Part shown: in pieces, positions 1-6,739 of the stretch
Numbering within the stretch: the first letter of the stretch is position 1
Layout of the letters: the number at the start of each line of letters is the position of its first letter
Assembly (NCBI GenBank): GCA_001803565.1
Contig: MHDQ01000315.1
Coordinates: 1 to 15,107, forward strand
Direction: 5' to 3'
Length of the DNA: 15,107 bases
DNA from: Nitrospinae bacterium RIFCSPLOWO2_12_FULL_45_22
GTDB lineage: Bacteria; 2-12-FULL-45-22
Program-made: the position numbers and the translations under genes
The notes under the pieces: model-generated
Databases searched by the model: none
The model's input: the letters and a program-made list of their open reading frames with translations, nothing else
Told to the model about the DNA's origin: nothing

Positions 1-87
1 CTGATTAATAGCTATAAAAGTACGGGCGATTTTCCCGATATATACGAAAAGACACTTTCAGAAAAGGTACTGGGGCGCAAAGGATGA
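1..87 (+). CDS. C-terminal end of an unidentified protein (partial at window edge)
   Basis: Frame 1 is open from the first base of the window to the TGA at 85-87 and encodes the last 28 residues of a protein (start LINSYKSTGDF, end KVLGRKG). The stop overlaps the ATG of the next gene as ATGA at 84-87, the same junction used twice more downstream, which is the main reason to believe it is a real gene end. The tail is charged and hydrophilic and carries no motif I recognise. It would be the first visible gene of a four-gene coupled cassette. Function cannot be assigned from 28 residues. Confidence 0.6.
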   Translation: MINSYKSTGDFPDIYEKTLSEKVLGRKG

Positions 88-857
88 CCAGGATAATCTT
101 AAAAAACAAGCCTCTTGTGGAGGCAATATTTGAGTTACGATGGGAACCACAGAAACAACAGGCAGATATTTATATAGATCCGAACTATAAATTATTAATT
201 GGGAAAATACATGATAAAGTTAGTAGCGAATATCCTTTCCTTGAACAATTACCTACTGCGACAATGCCCGATCAAATTGCAGGATACATCGTTCAATACC
301 GATTCAGAAAAGGCCAGGATAAATGGCCTCTTATTCAAATAGGCCCTGGAATTATTACTTTAAATGAGACTGATGGGTATGAATGGGATGATTTTCGAAG
401 TAGAAGCTCTCATGTGCTTGATACTATTTTTGGTGTATACCCAGATGCAGAAAATAACCTGAAGATAAATACATTAATACTGCGATATATTGATTCTATT
501 GATTTTGATTACGGAAAAAATGATATTTTCAGTTTTCTGAAAGAAAAAATGAAAATGGATGTAGAGCTATATGAAAGATTATTCGAAAATTCTGGAGTTA
601 CTAAGTTGCCTTTGGGATTTGATTTAAGATTTTCTTTCCCTTCTACAAAACCAAAAGGAGCAATGCACCTGCGTTTTGTCCGGGGAAAAAGGAAAGATAT
701 GGACTCTTTACTATGGGAAACACAGGTTCAATCAGTAGGAGATGATGCTCCTAAAGTCAGGGATGAAATTGTTACATGGATAGATGAGGCTCATAACTTA
801 ACAGATGATTGGTTTTTTAAAATAATAGATGGGGAATTACAAAGGAGATTCGAATGA
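84..857 (+). CDS. TIGR04255 family protein
   Basis: This 257-residue protein opens with NKPLVEAIFELRW (residues 8-20) and has IQIGPGIITLNETDGYEW near residues 84-101, followed by an aromatic and aspartate-rich LRYIDSIDFDY stretch (133-143). This pattern is that of the TIGR04255 family, known as a sporadically distributed family of unknown function; I know no established activity. There is no signal peptide or membrane segment, so it is probably cytoplasmic. It starts on the ATGA shared with the preceding gene and ends on the ATGA of the next, so the genes are likely translationally coupled. Base composition is very AT-rich compared with the biosynthetic genes to the right, which together with the patchy family distribution suggests horizontal acquisition. 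Family assignment is fairly sure; role is unknown. Confidence 0.8.
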   Translation: MTRIILKNKPLVEAIFELRWEPQKQQADIYIDPNYKLLIGKIHDKVSSEYPFLEQLPTATMPDQIAGYIVQYRFRKGQDKWPLIQIGPGIITLNETDGYEWDDFRSRSSHVLDTIFGVYPDAENNLKINTLILRYIDSIDFDYGKNDIFSFLKEKMKMDVELYERLFENSGVTKLPLGFDLRFSFPSTKPKGAMHLRFVRGKRKDMDSLLWETQVQSVGDDAPKVRDEIVTWIDEAHNLTDDWFFKIIDGELQRRFE

Positions 858-1546
858 ACCATTCACTATTGCCGCAAGATGTTACATCCAAAGATTATTT
901 AATTCCGCACGTACCTGCTGGAGCCTCAAATGTGGAATATGAAATGCACGAGGTATGGGAAAATAAGTTATCTAATTTGATCAGACGGGAACAATCAGAG
1001 AAGATTAGTTTAGATCTGATCCGTCTATATCTACCTTGGAAACAAATTTTTGAAGCCGATTCTTCTACGTGCCGACCGCATTTTGAGATAAAGAGGGAAA
1101 CATATCCAATTGAAGAAGTATCAGAGGACAAAAAAGTATTAAACATTACTTCGTATATCCGTGACCAATCAAATATTTGTTTTGCTCACCGACTTGCTAA
1201 TCGCCTTGAGTTCCTGGTTGAAGCTTCTAAGGAAGAGCATCCCGACGAAGTCGCAATCTTACTTGATTCATTAAGGAACTTTGTACGATTTCTTCAATCT
1301 GCGAGCAATCTAAATTATCCTGATGTTGTGCTGTCTCCATCTAAGAACATCCGAGCTCAATGGCGGACTGGGCCTAATCGGCATTTTGCAGCAGAATTCC
1401 TAACCACCGGTGATGCTAATTTTGTAATTTTTTCACCGGATCCAAAGCACCCGGAAAAAACCATAAGATTGTCTGGACTCGTCTCAGTTGATTCTTTAAT
1501 AGATACCGTGGAGCCCCACGGAGTGCTTGCTTGGTCTTCACGATGA
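854..1546 (+). CDS. Hypothetical protein, middle gene of TIGR04255 cassette
   Basis: This is a 230-residue soluble protein with no signal peptide. AAAGGAG at 841-847 is a good ribosome binding site for the ATG at 854, which overlaps the previous stop. The N-terminal half is rich in charged and aromatic residues. The middle (about 108-150) is predicted helical, with CFAHRLANRLEFLVEAS. The C-terminal part (about 154-228) reads like a beta-rich domain: PDVVLSPSKNIRAQW, then a RHFAAEFLTTGDANFVIF strand pair, then a serine-glycine turn (LSGLVSVDSLI). I have an impression of similar C-terminal layouts in small accessory proteins that sit beside toxin-like partners, but I cannot name a family. Overlaps on both sides place it in one transcript with its neighbours, so the products probably act together. 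Confidence 0.7.
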   Translation: MNHSLLPQDVTSKDYLIPHVPAGASNVEYEMHEVWENKLSNLIRREQSEKISLDLIRLYLPWKQIFEADSSTCRPHFEIKRETYPIEEVSEDKKVLNITSYIRDQSNICFAHRLANRLEFLVEASKEEHPDEVAILLDSLRNFVRFLQSASNLNYPDVVLSPSKNIRAQWRTGPNRHFAAEFLTTGDANFVIFSPDPKHPEKTIRLSGLVSVDSLIDTVEPHGVLAWSSR

Positions 1547-1965
1547 AAGGCGACCTTATACCAGACCGCGATTACATATCCCGGTATTGCTCTGCGATGC
1601 AGTGTACAGAGGAGGGACAAGTCACAGGCGCTGCATTCCAGATCCGCCCGAGCGATAAATATTTATCCGTCAACTGGTTGGAGTTTCTATGCCTTGGAAA
1701 CCGGCAAGAAGAGATCCGAGAAGTTCGTAGAATCCTCAGTTCAAAGCTAACACTGGGCGCTAAAGCAAAAATCGCTGTTTTGAACGTAGGAAATATTCTT
1801 AACTATGTCCGCAGTCAGAGCCCAGATAGCAGAAATCTTAGCGTATTTCATGAGCCAGAAGAAAATGATCCCTCCCATAGCGGCATTTATGGCTTACAAT
1901 CTGAAGATCATCTGATCGCCGATCTGATAGCAGAAATAGTTCAGGAGACCTACCCAGCGCGATAG
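1543..1965 (+). CDS. Hypothetical protein, last gene of TIGR04255 cassette
   Basis: I choose the ATG at 1543 (140 residues) over an in-frame TTG at 1531, because the ATG forms an ATGA overlap with the preceding stop, as at the two earlier junctions. The protein is soluble. It has an N-terminal LIPDRDYISRYC, then RPSDKYLSVNWLEFL (residues 35-49), which looks like a conserved core, and a C-terminal stretch with three histidines and an aspartate (H103, D109, H112, H123) around DPSHSGIYG. Such His/Asp spacing could be a metal or catalytic site, but that is inference. The last 20 residues form an amphipathic helix. I recognise no named domain. As the last gene of the cassette it is followed by about 250 bp of non-coding sequence. 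Confidence 0.7.
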   Translation: MKGDLIPDRDYISRYCSAMQCTEEGQVTGAAFQIRPSDKYLSVNWLEFLCLGNRQEEIREVRRILSSKLTLGAKAKIAVLNVGNILNYVRSQSPDSRNLSVFHEPEENDPSHSGIYGLQSEDHLIADLIAEIVQETYPAR

Positions 1966-2218
1966 TCCAATTAAAGTGCAGCCTGGGGGGCATATTATCG
2001 TAGTTCTTTATAGCAATTATTCTAATCAAAGAGTGAAGATTCCCGAAGGTAATCATTACGTGGCTAAGTCTGTTATAAAGTGAAGCTTACTTACGCGAAA
2101 GCTATACTCTATATATGGGGGGTAATAGCGGAAGGGGTTTCTATATGATTATGGACCCTACAGGTATAGTCGTCTGTTCTTATCTTGATTTGTTCATCAG
2201 ACAGCATCGTAAGATACC

Positions 2219-2398
2219 TTAAGGGTATAGCTTTAATCTTTTCCCTTCCCGCCACTGGTGATAATAATATGTGGACTTGCCGATTTTCTTTACTGAGATG
2301 CCCCCACGGGGGAGTTTCTTTATCTCTTCATCTATGCGGGTAAGCTCTCGAATAAAGAAGATATAATTTTCCTGTAGGGTCTTTTTTACCACGCTCAT
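2219..2398 (-). CDS. Small, apparently truncated protein with LP-G-IS-KKI / YYYxQWREGK motif
   Basis: The minus strand from ATG at 2398 to TAA at 2219 encodes 59 residues. They form a charged helix (LTRIDEEIKKL, 19-29) followed by LPRGGISVKKIGKSTYYYHQ (29-48) and WREGKRLKLYP. The motif resembles small bacterial and archaeal proteins with an LPKGSI...KKI...YYYLQYREGK core, which as I recall often sit next to AbiEii-type nucleotidyltransferase toxins. In those proteins the chain continues past the REGK segment, whereas here it stops. Another frame resumes at 2222 and runs to TAG at 2109 (37 residues, beginning LRYLTMLSDEQIKIRTDD), which could be the original C-terminal half after a frameshift. 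No Shine-Dalgarno site is visible. It may be a pseudogene or remnant; the gene call is moderately sure, the function is not. Confidence 0.45.
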   Translation of the reverse strand: MSVVKKTLQENYIFFIRELTRIDEEIKKLPRGGISVKKIGKSTYYYHQWREGKRLKLYP

Positions 2399-2446
2399 TA
2401 ACTACATTTTAACTACAATTACCACGTTTGTAAATATCTGTAGTTA
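2398..2446. promoter_or_regulatory. Clustered TTAACTACA direct and inverted repeats (possible operator)
   Basis: TTAACTACA occurs at 2398-2406 and again at 2409-2417, 11 bp apart (about one helical turn). The complement TGTAGTTA lies at 2439-2446, forming an 8-bp inverted repeat with the second copy (2410-2417). The cluster sits immediately upstream of the small minus-strand gene and overlaps its start, so repression of that gene is a plausible role. This is inference from spacing only. Confidence 0.35.
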
Positions 2447-2539
2447 TTCAGCCTTTTTCGATGCGCCAGAATAAGTCCCGATCACCCAAAAAGGCGGCAG
2501 AGAAGAAAAGGAAGAAGCACCCCGGTACACGAAAGCCAG

Positions 2540-2571
2540 CATTCCTGCCTGTGCCTTGGCAGACAGGAATG
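2540..2571. repeat. Dispersed palindromic repeat, copy 1
   Basis: Arms at 2540-2551 and 2560-2571 pair at 11 of 12 positions around an 8-nt loop (CATTCCTGCCTG against CAGACAGGAATG). The repeat lies directly beside the nitroreductase stop codon and may act as a 3' stem-loop for that gene, although no T-run follows. A second copy in the opposite orientation occurs at 14802-14829. Confidence 0.7.
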
Positions 2572-2573
2572 GA

Positions 2574-3179
2574 TTAGGCCAGGATATTTTTTAAAGGGAG
2601 GCGGGGTCGTGCCGAAGGGTGCTCATCGGCATAGCCAATAGTAAGCAAGGCATTAAGTATCATATGCTTGGGTAGACCCAGGATCTTCTGGATTACACTC
2701 CCCCTTATCCGGGCTACCCAACAACTCCCTAAACCCAACGCAGTAGCGGTTAGAAGCATATGCTCTATGGCAATTGAGGTATTGAACATCGCCTCAGGAA
2801 TAAATTTCTTTAATACCTCCCAATCCTCAGTATACTCCTCCTGAGGGTATCCTGCTAAGGCCGCAGGCGGTATAGCCCCTGCATCAACCAATTCCTGGAG
2901 TCGCTTATTAGTATCCCTCACAAAGGTTAGGAGATCAGAGCAACAGACAATTACTACCGGAGCTTGTTCGACAAACTTCTGATTGAAAGCCGCTTCCCTC
3001 AGTTTTGCTCTGGTATCGGGATCCGTAACTACACGGAATCTCCAGGGTTGCCTATTTACCCCCGATGGAGCCAACCTGGCTGATTCGAGAATCTGATTGA
3101 TAAGCTCCTCTGGCACTGGATCAGGTTTATACTTCCTGATACTCCTCCGCTTCTCAATGGCTTCTTTTACTGTCATCAT
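2574..3179 (-). CDS. Nitroreductase family protein (FMN-dependent)
   Basis: This 201-residue protein has the usual compact nitroreductase length and landmarks. The N-terminal RRSIRKY (11-17) is the basic segment that binds the FMN phosphate. LAPSGVNRQPWRF (36-48) is the typical SGxNxQPW-like flavin and substrate loop. The C-terminal third carries the ALGLGSCWVARIRG and LLTIGYADEHPSARPRLPL segments. Members are homodimeric, cytoplasmic NAD(P)H:FMN oxidoreductases of varied substrates (nitro-aromatics, quinones, flavins), and the exact substrate cannot be read here. AAGGAG lies 9 nt before the first of two adjacent ATG codons, which supports this start. It is apparently transcribed alone, after the DUF457 gene, with a 109-nt upstream gap that holds a 16-bp palindrome. 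Confidence 0.9.
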   Translation of the reverse strand: MMTVKEAIEKRRSIRKYKPDPVPEELINQILESARLAPSGVNRQPWRFRVVTDPDTRAKLREAAFNQKFVEQAPVVIVCCSDLLTFVRDTNKRLQELVDAGAIPPAALAGYPQEEYTEDWEVLKKFIPEAMFNTSIAIEHMLLTATALGLGSCWVARIRGSVIQKILGLPKHMILNALLTIGYADEHPSARPRLPLKNILA

Positions 3180-3225
3180 AATAGTTATCTCCTTATCTTG
3201 GGTAACGTCCCAGCTAAAGTAGTGG

Positions 3226-3241
3226 TGTACAGTTTAGTACA
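3226..3241. promoter_or_regulatory. Palindrome TGTAC-N6-GTACA upstream of nitroreductase gene
   Basis: A perfect 5-bp inverted repeat with a 6-nt spacer is centred about 54 bp before the nitroreductase ATG on the minus strand. A weak promoter-like TTGTAG with a following AT-rich block overlaps it. The position is right for a repressor or redox-regulator site, but no known regulator motif is recognised. Confidence 0.3.
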
Positions 3242-3270
3242 TTTGGTGACTGAATGGCTACAAAAACTTT

Positions 3271-3315
3271 ATTTAAAGGACTGAGTAATCACCATTTAAA
3301 GGACTGAGTAATCAC
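3271..3315. repeat. 23-bp tandem duplication across the 3' end of the DUF457 gene
   Basis: The 22-nt unit starting ATTTAAAGGACTGAG occurs at 3271-3292 and again, identical, at 3294-3315, giving a period of 23. The period is not a multiple of three. The copy nearer the gene encodes VITQSFK; the duplication adds one Trp codon and then a TGA. Without it the same reading frame would end with TAA after the lysine. It looks like a recent slippage or duplication event. Confidence 0.9.
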
Positions 3316-4239
3316 TTTCCCTTGATTGTCGAGGACGATTTGCAGGACAAAGGGGCGCCCGTGGTGGAGTCCAAATAGCCGGGTATTGAAGCGTAGATCA
3401 AAATATTCTACTATGTGCCTGTCTTCAGGATTCTCTACTCCATACTCTATTACTGGATAGCGGGCAAACCAGCGGTAAAGCTTCGCAGCATCTAATCTCT
3501 CAGCCGCGGCAATAAACCTATTGCTATTGGGATAAGGAAACCAACGAAAATCAAAATCCGCGTTCTGACCCAAATGGAGCCAGGTCTGATATATGCCGGT
3601 AGGAGTCTTTACCAAGCAGAGCCAGTTATAAGGGGTGAAGGGTTGAGGCAAGGCATCCAACTCCAACACCACTAGCTTCTTCTCCTGGCATATGTTTTTC
3701 AGCTTGTTCAACACCAGTCTATGATGAAAGGCAGCGGCACAAAGGTAGACGAAGAGAAGGAGCAAGGCTAGCCGACAAAATCTTTCTCCTCTTTGGCTTG
3801 TTAAACGGCTATAGATCAAGGGGGCAGCTACTAAAGCAGTAAATACTAGATCAATAATAAAGACATAATCCAGGACATAGCGCTTGTCGGATAAGGGATA
3901 AAAGATCATAGTCCCATAAGAGGTTATGAGGTCCAGTATAATATGGCTGGTCAGGCCTATACTACACAGGAAGGTTAGATACCAGAAGCGCTTTATATGA
4001 CTGAAGCGATAAAACAGGGTCGCTAATAACAAAGCAAATATAGGCAAGGCAACAAGAGAGTGGGTAATACCCCGATGATACAGGATATATGTCTGGAAGC
4101 CAAAAAAGGATAGGACAATGTCACTATCAGGGAATAGGGCGCTTAGCCAGAGGACCCGGGTGGCAGTCTTACCATATACTTGGCCCAGGCCAGCTCTGGC
4201 TATCAAGGCTCCGGTTAAGGCATGGGTGAGGTCATCCAT
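3289..4239 (-). CDS. YdjM/DUF457 family membrane protein, putative metal-dependent hydrolase
   Basis: This 316-residue protein begins MDDLTHALTGALIA and shows the set of polar residues typical of the YdjM (DUF457, PF04307) family: H6, PDSD (37-40), HRGITHS (55-61) and HxxxD (99-103). The family is annotated as LexA-regulated inner-membrane metal-dependent hydrolases; the reaction is not established. Hydrophobic segments lie near residues 62-79, 84-104, 122-142 and 155-171. The C-terminal half (about 175-316) is a soluble domain rich in aromatic residues. Its ATG lies 25 nt inside the end of rlmN, with GGAGGG 10 nt upstream, so it is co-transcribed and probably coupled. The C-terminus has been altered by a 23-bp tandem duplication (ends SFKW rather than SFK). 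The family call is firm, the substrate unknown. Confidence 0.85.
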   Translation of the reverse strand: MDDLTHALTGALIARAGLGQVYGKTATRVLWLSALFPDSDIVLSFFGFQTYILYHRGITHSLVALPIFALLLATLFYRFSHIKRFWYLTFLCSIGLTSHIILDLITSYGTMIFYPLSDKRYVLDYVFIIDLVFTALVAAPLIYSRLTSQRGERFCRLALLLLFVYLCAAAFHHRLVLNKLKNICQEKKLVVLELDALPQPFTPYNWLCLVKTPTGIYQTWLHLGQNADFDFRWFPYPNSNRFIAAAERLDAAKLYRWFARYPVIEYGVENPEDRHIVEYFDLRFNTRLFGLHHGRPFVLQIVLDNQGKVITQSFKW

Positions 4240-5276
4240 CTCTCAAGCCCTCCACCTAACTGGCCACATGCCCCGCATATATCGGCTCCTTTACTCTCTC
4301 TAATCAAGGCTGTAATATTATGGTCCTGGAGCACCCGGTGAAAGGCCTCTACTGCCTCTCCCCGGGGGGCGCGATAGCCAGACCCAGGAAAATAGTTAAC
4401 GGGTATCAGGTTGACTTTACTCCTTAACCCTCTTAACAGGCCAGCTAGCCTATGGGCATCTTGCAAGGAGTCGTTGATACCTTCTATTAATACATACTGT
4501 ATAGTAATCCGTCGCCTCGGGGGCAAAGGATAACTCCTCAGTGTACGAAATAGAAGCTCTATAGGATTGCCTTTATTAACAGGCATAAGCTGCTCCCTTA
4601 TCTGATTAGTGGTGGCATTCAGAGAGATGGCCAGATTTACCGGGAGAGCCTCCTGAGCAAAGGTCTTTAGGGGATTAATAAGACCAACGGTAGATAAGGT
4701 AATCCTGCGGGGGGAAATAGCTAGTCCGTGCGGAGAGGTAATAATCCTTAATGCCTTTACTACATTATCATAATTGTCCAAAGGCTCACCCATCCCCATC
4801 AACACCAGATTAAATCTCTGTTTCTTCAGTTCTAGTAGGTCCTGAACCGCCAGTATCTGGTCTATAATTTCTGAAGCCTGCAAGTTTCTTATTAGCCCCT
4901 TTCTCCCGGTAAGGCAAAAAAGGCACCCTAAGCGACAACCTATCTGGGATGAGAGGCAGAGGGTACCGTGTCCCACCATTTTTATCCATACTGTCTCTAT
5001 TGTATAGCCATCATCTAGGCGGAAAGAAAACTTCTGGGAACCATCCCGGGATATCTTTTGGTCTGCCAATTCCAATCCGCTGATATAATATCTATCTTGC
5101 AATCGTTGCCGTAATTCTTTGGGGAGATTACTCATAAGATTTATATTGGTTACCCGTTTCACATAGAGCCAATCCCAGATTTGCTTTGCCCGATACGGTT
5201 CTTCAGAAAGGGATACCAGAGCGGCTTCTAGCTGCTGAAATTCCATATCTTTAATGTTAAGTTTATTTTTCTCCAT
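4215..5276 (-). CDS. rlmN: Dual-specificity 23S rRNA A2503 / tRNA A37 C2-methyltransferase RlmN
   Basis: RlmN is a radical-SAM enzyme that methylates C2 of A2503 in 23S rRNA and, in studied cases, A37 of some tRNAs. The 353-residue length is normal. The cluster-binding CxxxCxxC is C114, C118, C121 in GCRLGCLFCLTGRKG. The conserved upstream cysteine is C107, and the C-terminal methyl-carrying cysteine is C337 in GADICGACGQLGG. GMGEPLDNYDNV and the RRITLSTVG region are also typical. The N-terminal helical domain (1-90) contains KQIWDWLYVK. All key residues are present, so the enzyme should be active. It starts 12 nt after the rlmI-like stop. No clear Shine-Dalgarno site precedes the ATG, so translation may depend on coupling to the upstream gene. 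Confidence 0.95.
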   Translation of the reverse strand: MEKNKLNIKDMEFQQLEAALVSLSEEPYRAKQIWDWLYVKRVTNINLMSNLPKELRQRLQDRYYISGLELADQKISRDGSQKFSFRLDDGYTIETVWIKMVGHGTLCLSSQIGCRLGCLFCLTGRKGLIRNLQASEIIDQILAVQDLLELKKQRFNLVLMGMGEPLDNYDNVVKALRIITSPHGLAISPRRITLSTVGLINPLKTFAQEALPVNLAISLNATTNQIREQLMPVNKGNPIELLFRTLRSYPLPPRRRITIQYVLIEGINDSLQDAHRLAGLLRGLRSKVNLIPVNYFPGSGYRAPRGEAVEAFHRVLQDHNITALIRESKGADICGACGQLGGGLERWMTSPMP

Positions 5277-5288
5277 AGTGAGTTGTTA

Positions 5289-6461
5289 TTAGGCGGCTAA
5301 TAAGAATAGGCATTTCAAATATTCTGTCTCCGGGGCAGCCAGCAAGATCGGATGATCGGGTGACTGGTGGCCGTATGCTACGAGCCTAACAGCCCTCCCA
5401 GCCTTCTTAGCTGCCTTCAGTATAACATCCTGGAGCTGTCTCATGCCGATATGGTAAGAACACGAAGAGGTTACCAATATCCCGCCTGGCTTTAAGAGTT
5501 TTAGGGCTTGATAATTTATTTTTTCATAGCCTTTCAAAGCGGTTGGCAGACTCTTGCGGCTCTCGGCTAAGGAGGGCGGGTCGAGGATTATAGCATCAAA
5601 CCCTTTATTATCGCCGACCAGGTCTTCTATCCCCTGGAAGATATCCGCCCGGTAAAACTGACAGACACCGTCTAGGCCATTCAGCTCAGCATTAATCCTG
5701 GCTAGCTCCAGGGCCCTTTGAGAGCTATCTAGCCCTATAACTCTCCGGGCGCCGGCGGCTGCGGCATGTAGCGCCCAGGCACCAGTATAACAAAAGCAGT
5801 CCAGAACCTCTCCCTGGGATACATACCGCTGGAGCTTAAGGCGGTTTTCGCTCTGGTCGAAAAAGAAACCGGTCTTCTGCCCCTCAAGAATATCTACCTG
5901 GAACCGCAATCCGTCTTCCTGGATAACTATTGGTCCAGAAAGTAGACCCTTCGCTACCTTTTTTTCTAGGGGAAGACCTTCTAATCTCCGAACCGATACA
6001 TCATTCCGCAAGACGATAACCCTGGGAATAAAAACGGACTCCAGGGCGGCCAGGATAACATCTTTCCTTATCTCCATACCTAAGGTATGGAACTGGACTA
6101 CCAGGCAATCATTAAATTTGTCTACTATTAATCCGGGTAATAGATCGCCTTCACTATAGACCACCCGTAAAGAATCACGCCTCGGGTAGACCTTCTGACG
6201 ATATTCCCAGGCCGCTGCAATCCGGCGCATAAAGAAGGCCCCATCAATATCTTCTCGGTACCGGGTAAGGATTCTAACCGCGATAAGGGAGTTGGGATTT
6301 ACATACCCTTTTCCAATGAACCGGCCCTGGGCATCCAGAACCTCTACTATCTCGCCGGGAGAATATTCTTTTAGCCGTCCCTGGACCTCATTGCTAAATA
6401 CCCAGGGATGGCCCTGTTTTATACGCTGGTCGCAGCCGGGTTGTAGATAAACCGAAGACAT
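5289..6461 (-). CDS. rlmI: Class I rRNA large-subunit methyltransferase, RlmI-like (PUA + SAM methyltransferase)
   Basis: The N-terminal PUA domain (residues 1-70) has QRIKQGHPWVFSNEVQG. The catalytic domain has GQKTGFFFDQSENR (194-207), a SAM-binding DCFCYTGAWALHAAAAGA (221-238), LDPPS (293-297) and SSCSYH (332-337). This is the layout of RlmI (m5C1962 of 23S rRNA) and its close relatives; C334 is a plausible catalytic cysteine. Length is 390 residues against about 396 in E. coli. I start at ATG 6461, which has GAAGGAAG just upstream and begins directly with the PUA domain. A TTG eleven codons further upstream (6494) is open but has poor support. The gene leads an rlmI-rlmN-DUF457 operon. 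RlmI-type identity is likely; a related methyltransferase with another rRNA target is possible. Confidence 0.88.
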   Translation of the reverse strand: MSSVYLQPGCDQRIKQGHPWVFSNEVQGRLKEYSPGEIVEVLDAQGRFIGKGYVNPNSLIAVRILTRYREDIDGAFFMRRIAAAWEYRQKVYPRRDSLRVVYSEGDLLPGLIVDKFNDCLVVQFHTLGMEIRKDVILAALESVFIPRVIVLRNDVSVRRLEGLPLEKKVAKGLLSGPIVIQEDGLRFQVDILEGQKTGFFFDQSENRLKLQRYVSQGEVLDCFCYTGAWALHAAAAGARRVIGLDSSQRALELARINAELNGLDGVCQFYRADIFQGIEDLVGDNKGFDAIILDPPSLAESRKSLPTALKGYEKINYQALKLLKPGGILVTSSCSYHIGMRQLQDVILKAAKKAGRAVRLVAYGHQSPDHPILLAAPETEYLKCLFLLAA

Positions 6462-6497
6462 ATTAGGTATCTTCCTTCTTTTTTGATTTGGCAAAAG

Positions 6498-6521
6498 CCA
6501 ATATTTTCCTTACAATATTGG
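6498..6521. promoter_or_regulatory. 24-bp palindrome CCAATATT-N8-AATATTGG upstream of rlmI
   Basis: A perfect 8-bp inverted repeat with an 8-nt spacer lies 37-60 nt before the rlmI start on the minus strand. A TTGATA hexamer at 6530-6535 (minus strand) could be a -35 box just upstream, but no good -10 follows. The geometry fits a dimeric regulator site; no known motif is recognised. Confidence 0.35.
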
Positions 6522-6592
6522 GAACTATTTATCAAAAGTAAGACTATAAACCCTTGTAACTGTTTAGCCAACTAAAGTCTTTGTAGATATTC

Positions 6593-6718
6593 AGCCACCA
6601 AGGACGCTAAGTTCCACTAGAAAGGGTTCCAGTGGCCAAGGGGTCAAGGATTCTAGAACCCTCGAATCCTTTTTTGCATTGAAAGAAATTTAGTGCCCTT
6701 TCGTGTTACTTCGTGGCT
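6593..6718. repeat. Intergenic palindromic repeat element
   Basis: The stretch is bounded by AGCCAC (6593-6598) and GTGGCT (6713-6718), with further imperfect pairing inward (AAGGACGC against GTGTTACTT). It contains smaller hairpins such as CCACT/AGTGG and AAGGATTC/GAATCCTT. The interior resembles the larger element at 14775-14951: both have a CAAGGATTC stretch and an AACCCT-ATCCT stretch, flanked by inverted ends. It fills most of the space between the divergent rlmI and methyltransferase genes. Confidence 0.5.
6646..6676 (+). terminator. Terminator-like hairpin with T-run
   Basis: AAGGATTC at 6646-6653 pairs with GAATCCTT at 6664-6671 (8 bp, 10-nt loop) and is followed by a T-run. On the + strand this has the form of an intrinsic terminator, but no + strand gene ends upstream. 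It may insulate the divergent genes, or may simply be part of the repeat element around it. Confidence 0.35.
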
Positions 6719-6739
6719 AAAACGTTACCTAAGCTAAAA

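Noticed and set aside
1966-2218. tRNA or other structured RNA gene after the cassette
   Set aside because: No cloverleaf, no TTCGANNC arm and no CCA-type end were found on either strand.
2461-2577. Very basic 38-codon + strand ORF (MRQNKSRSPKK...)
   Set aside because: It has no ribosome binding site, its last third is only the translation of the palindromic repeat, and it overlaps the nitroreductase stop. Probably chance.
6462-6494. TTG start eleven codons upstream of rlmI
   Set aside because: The ATG at 6461 has GAAGGAAG in front of it and starts directly at the PUA domain.
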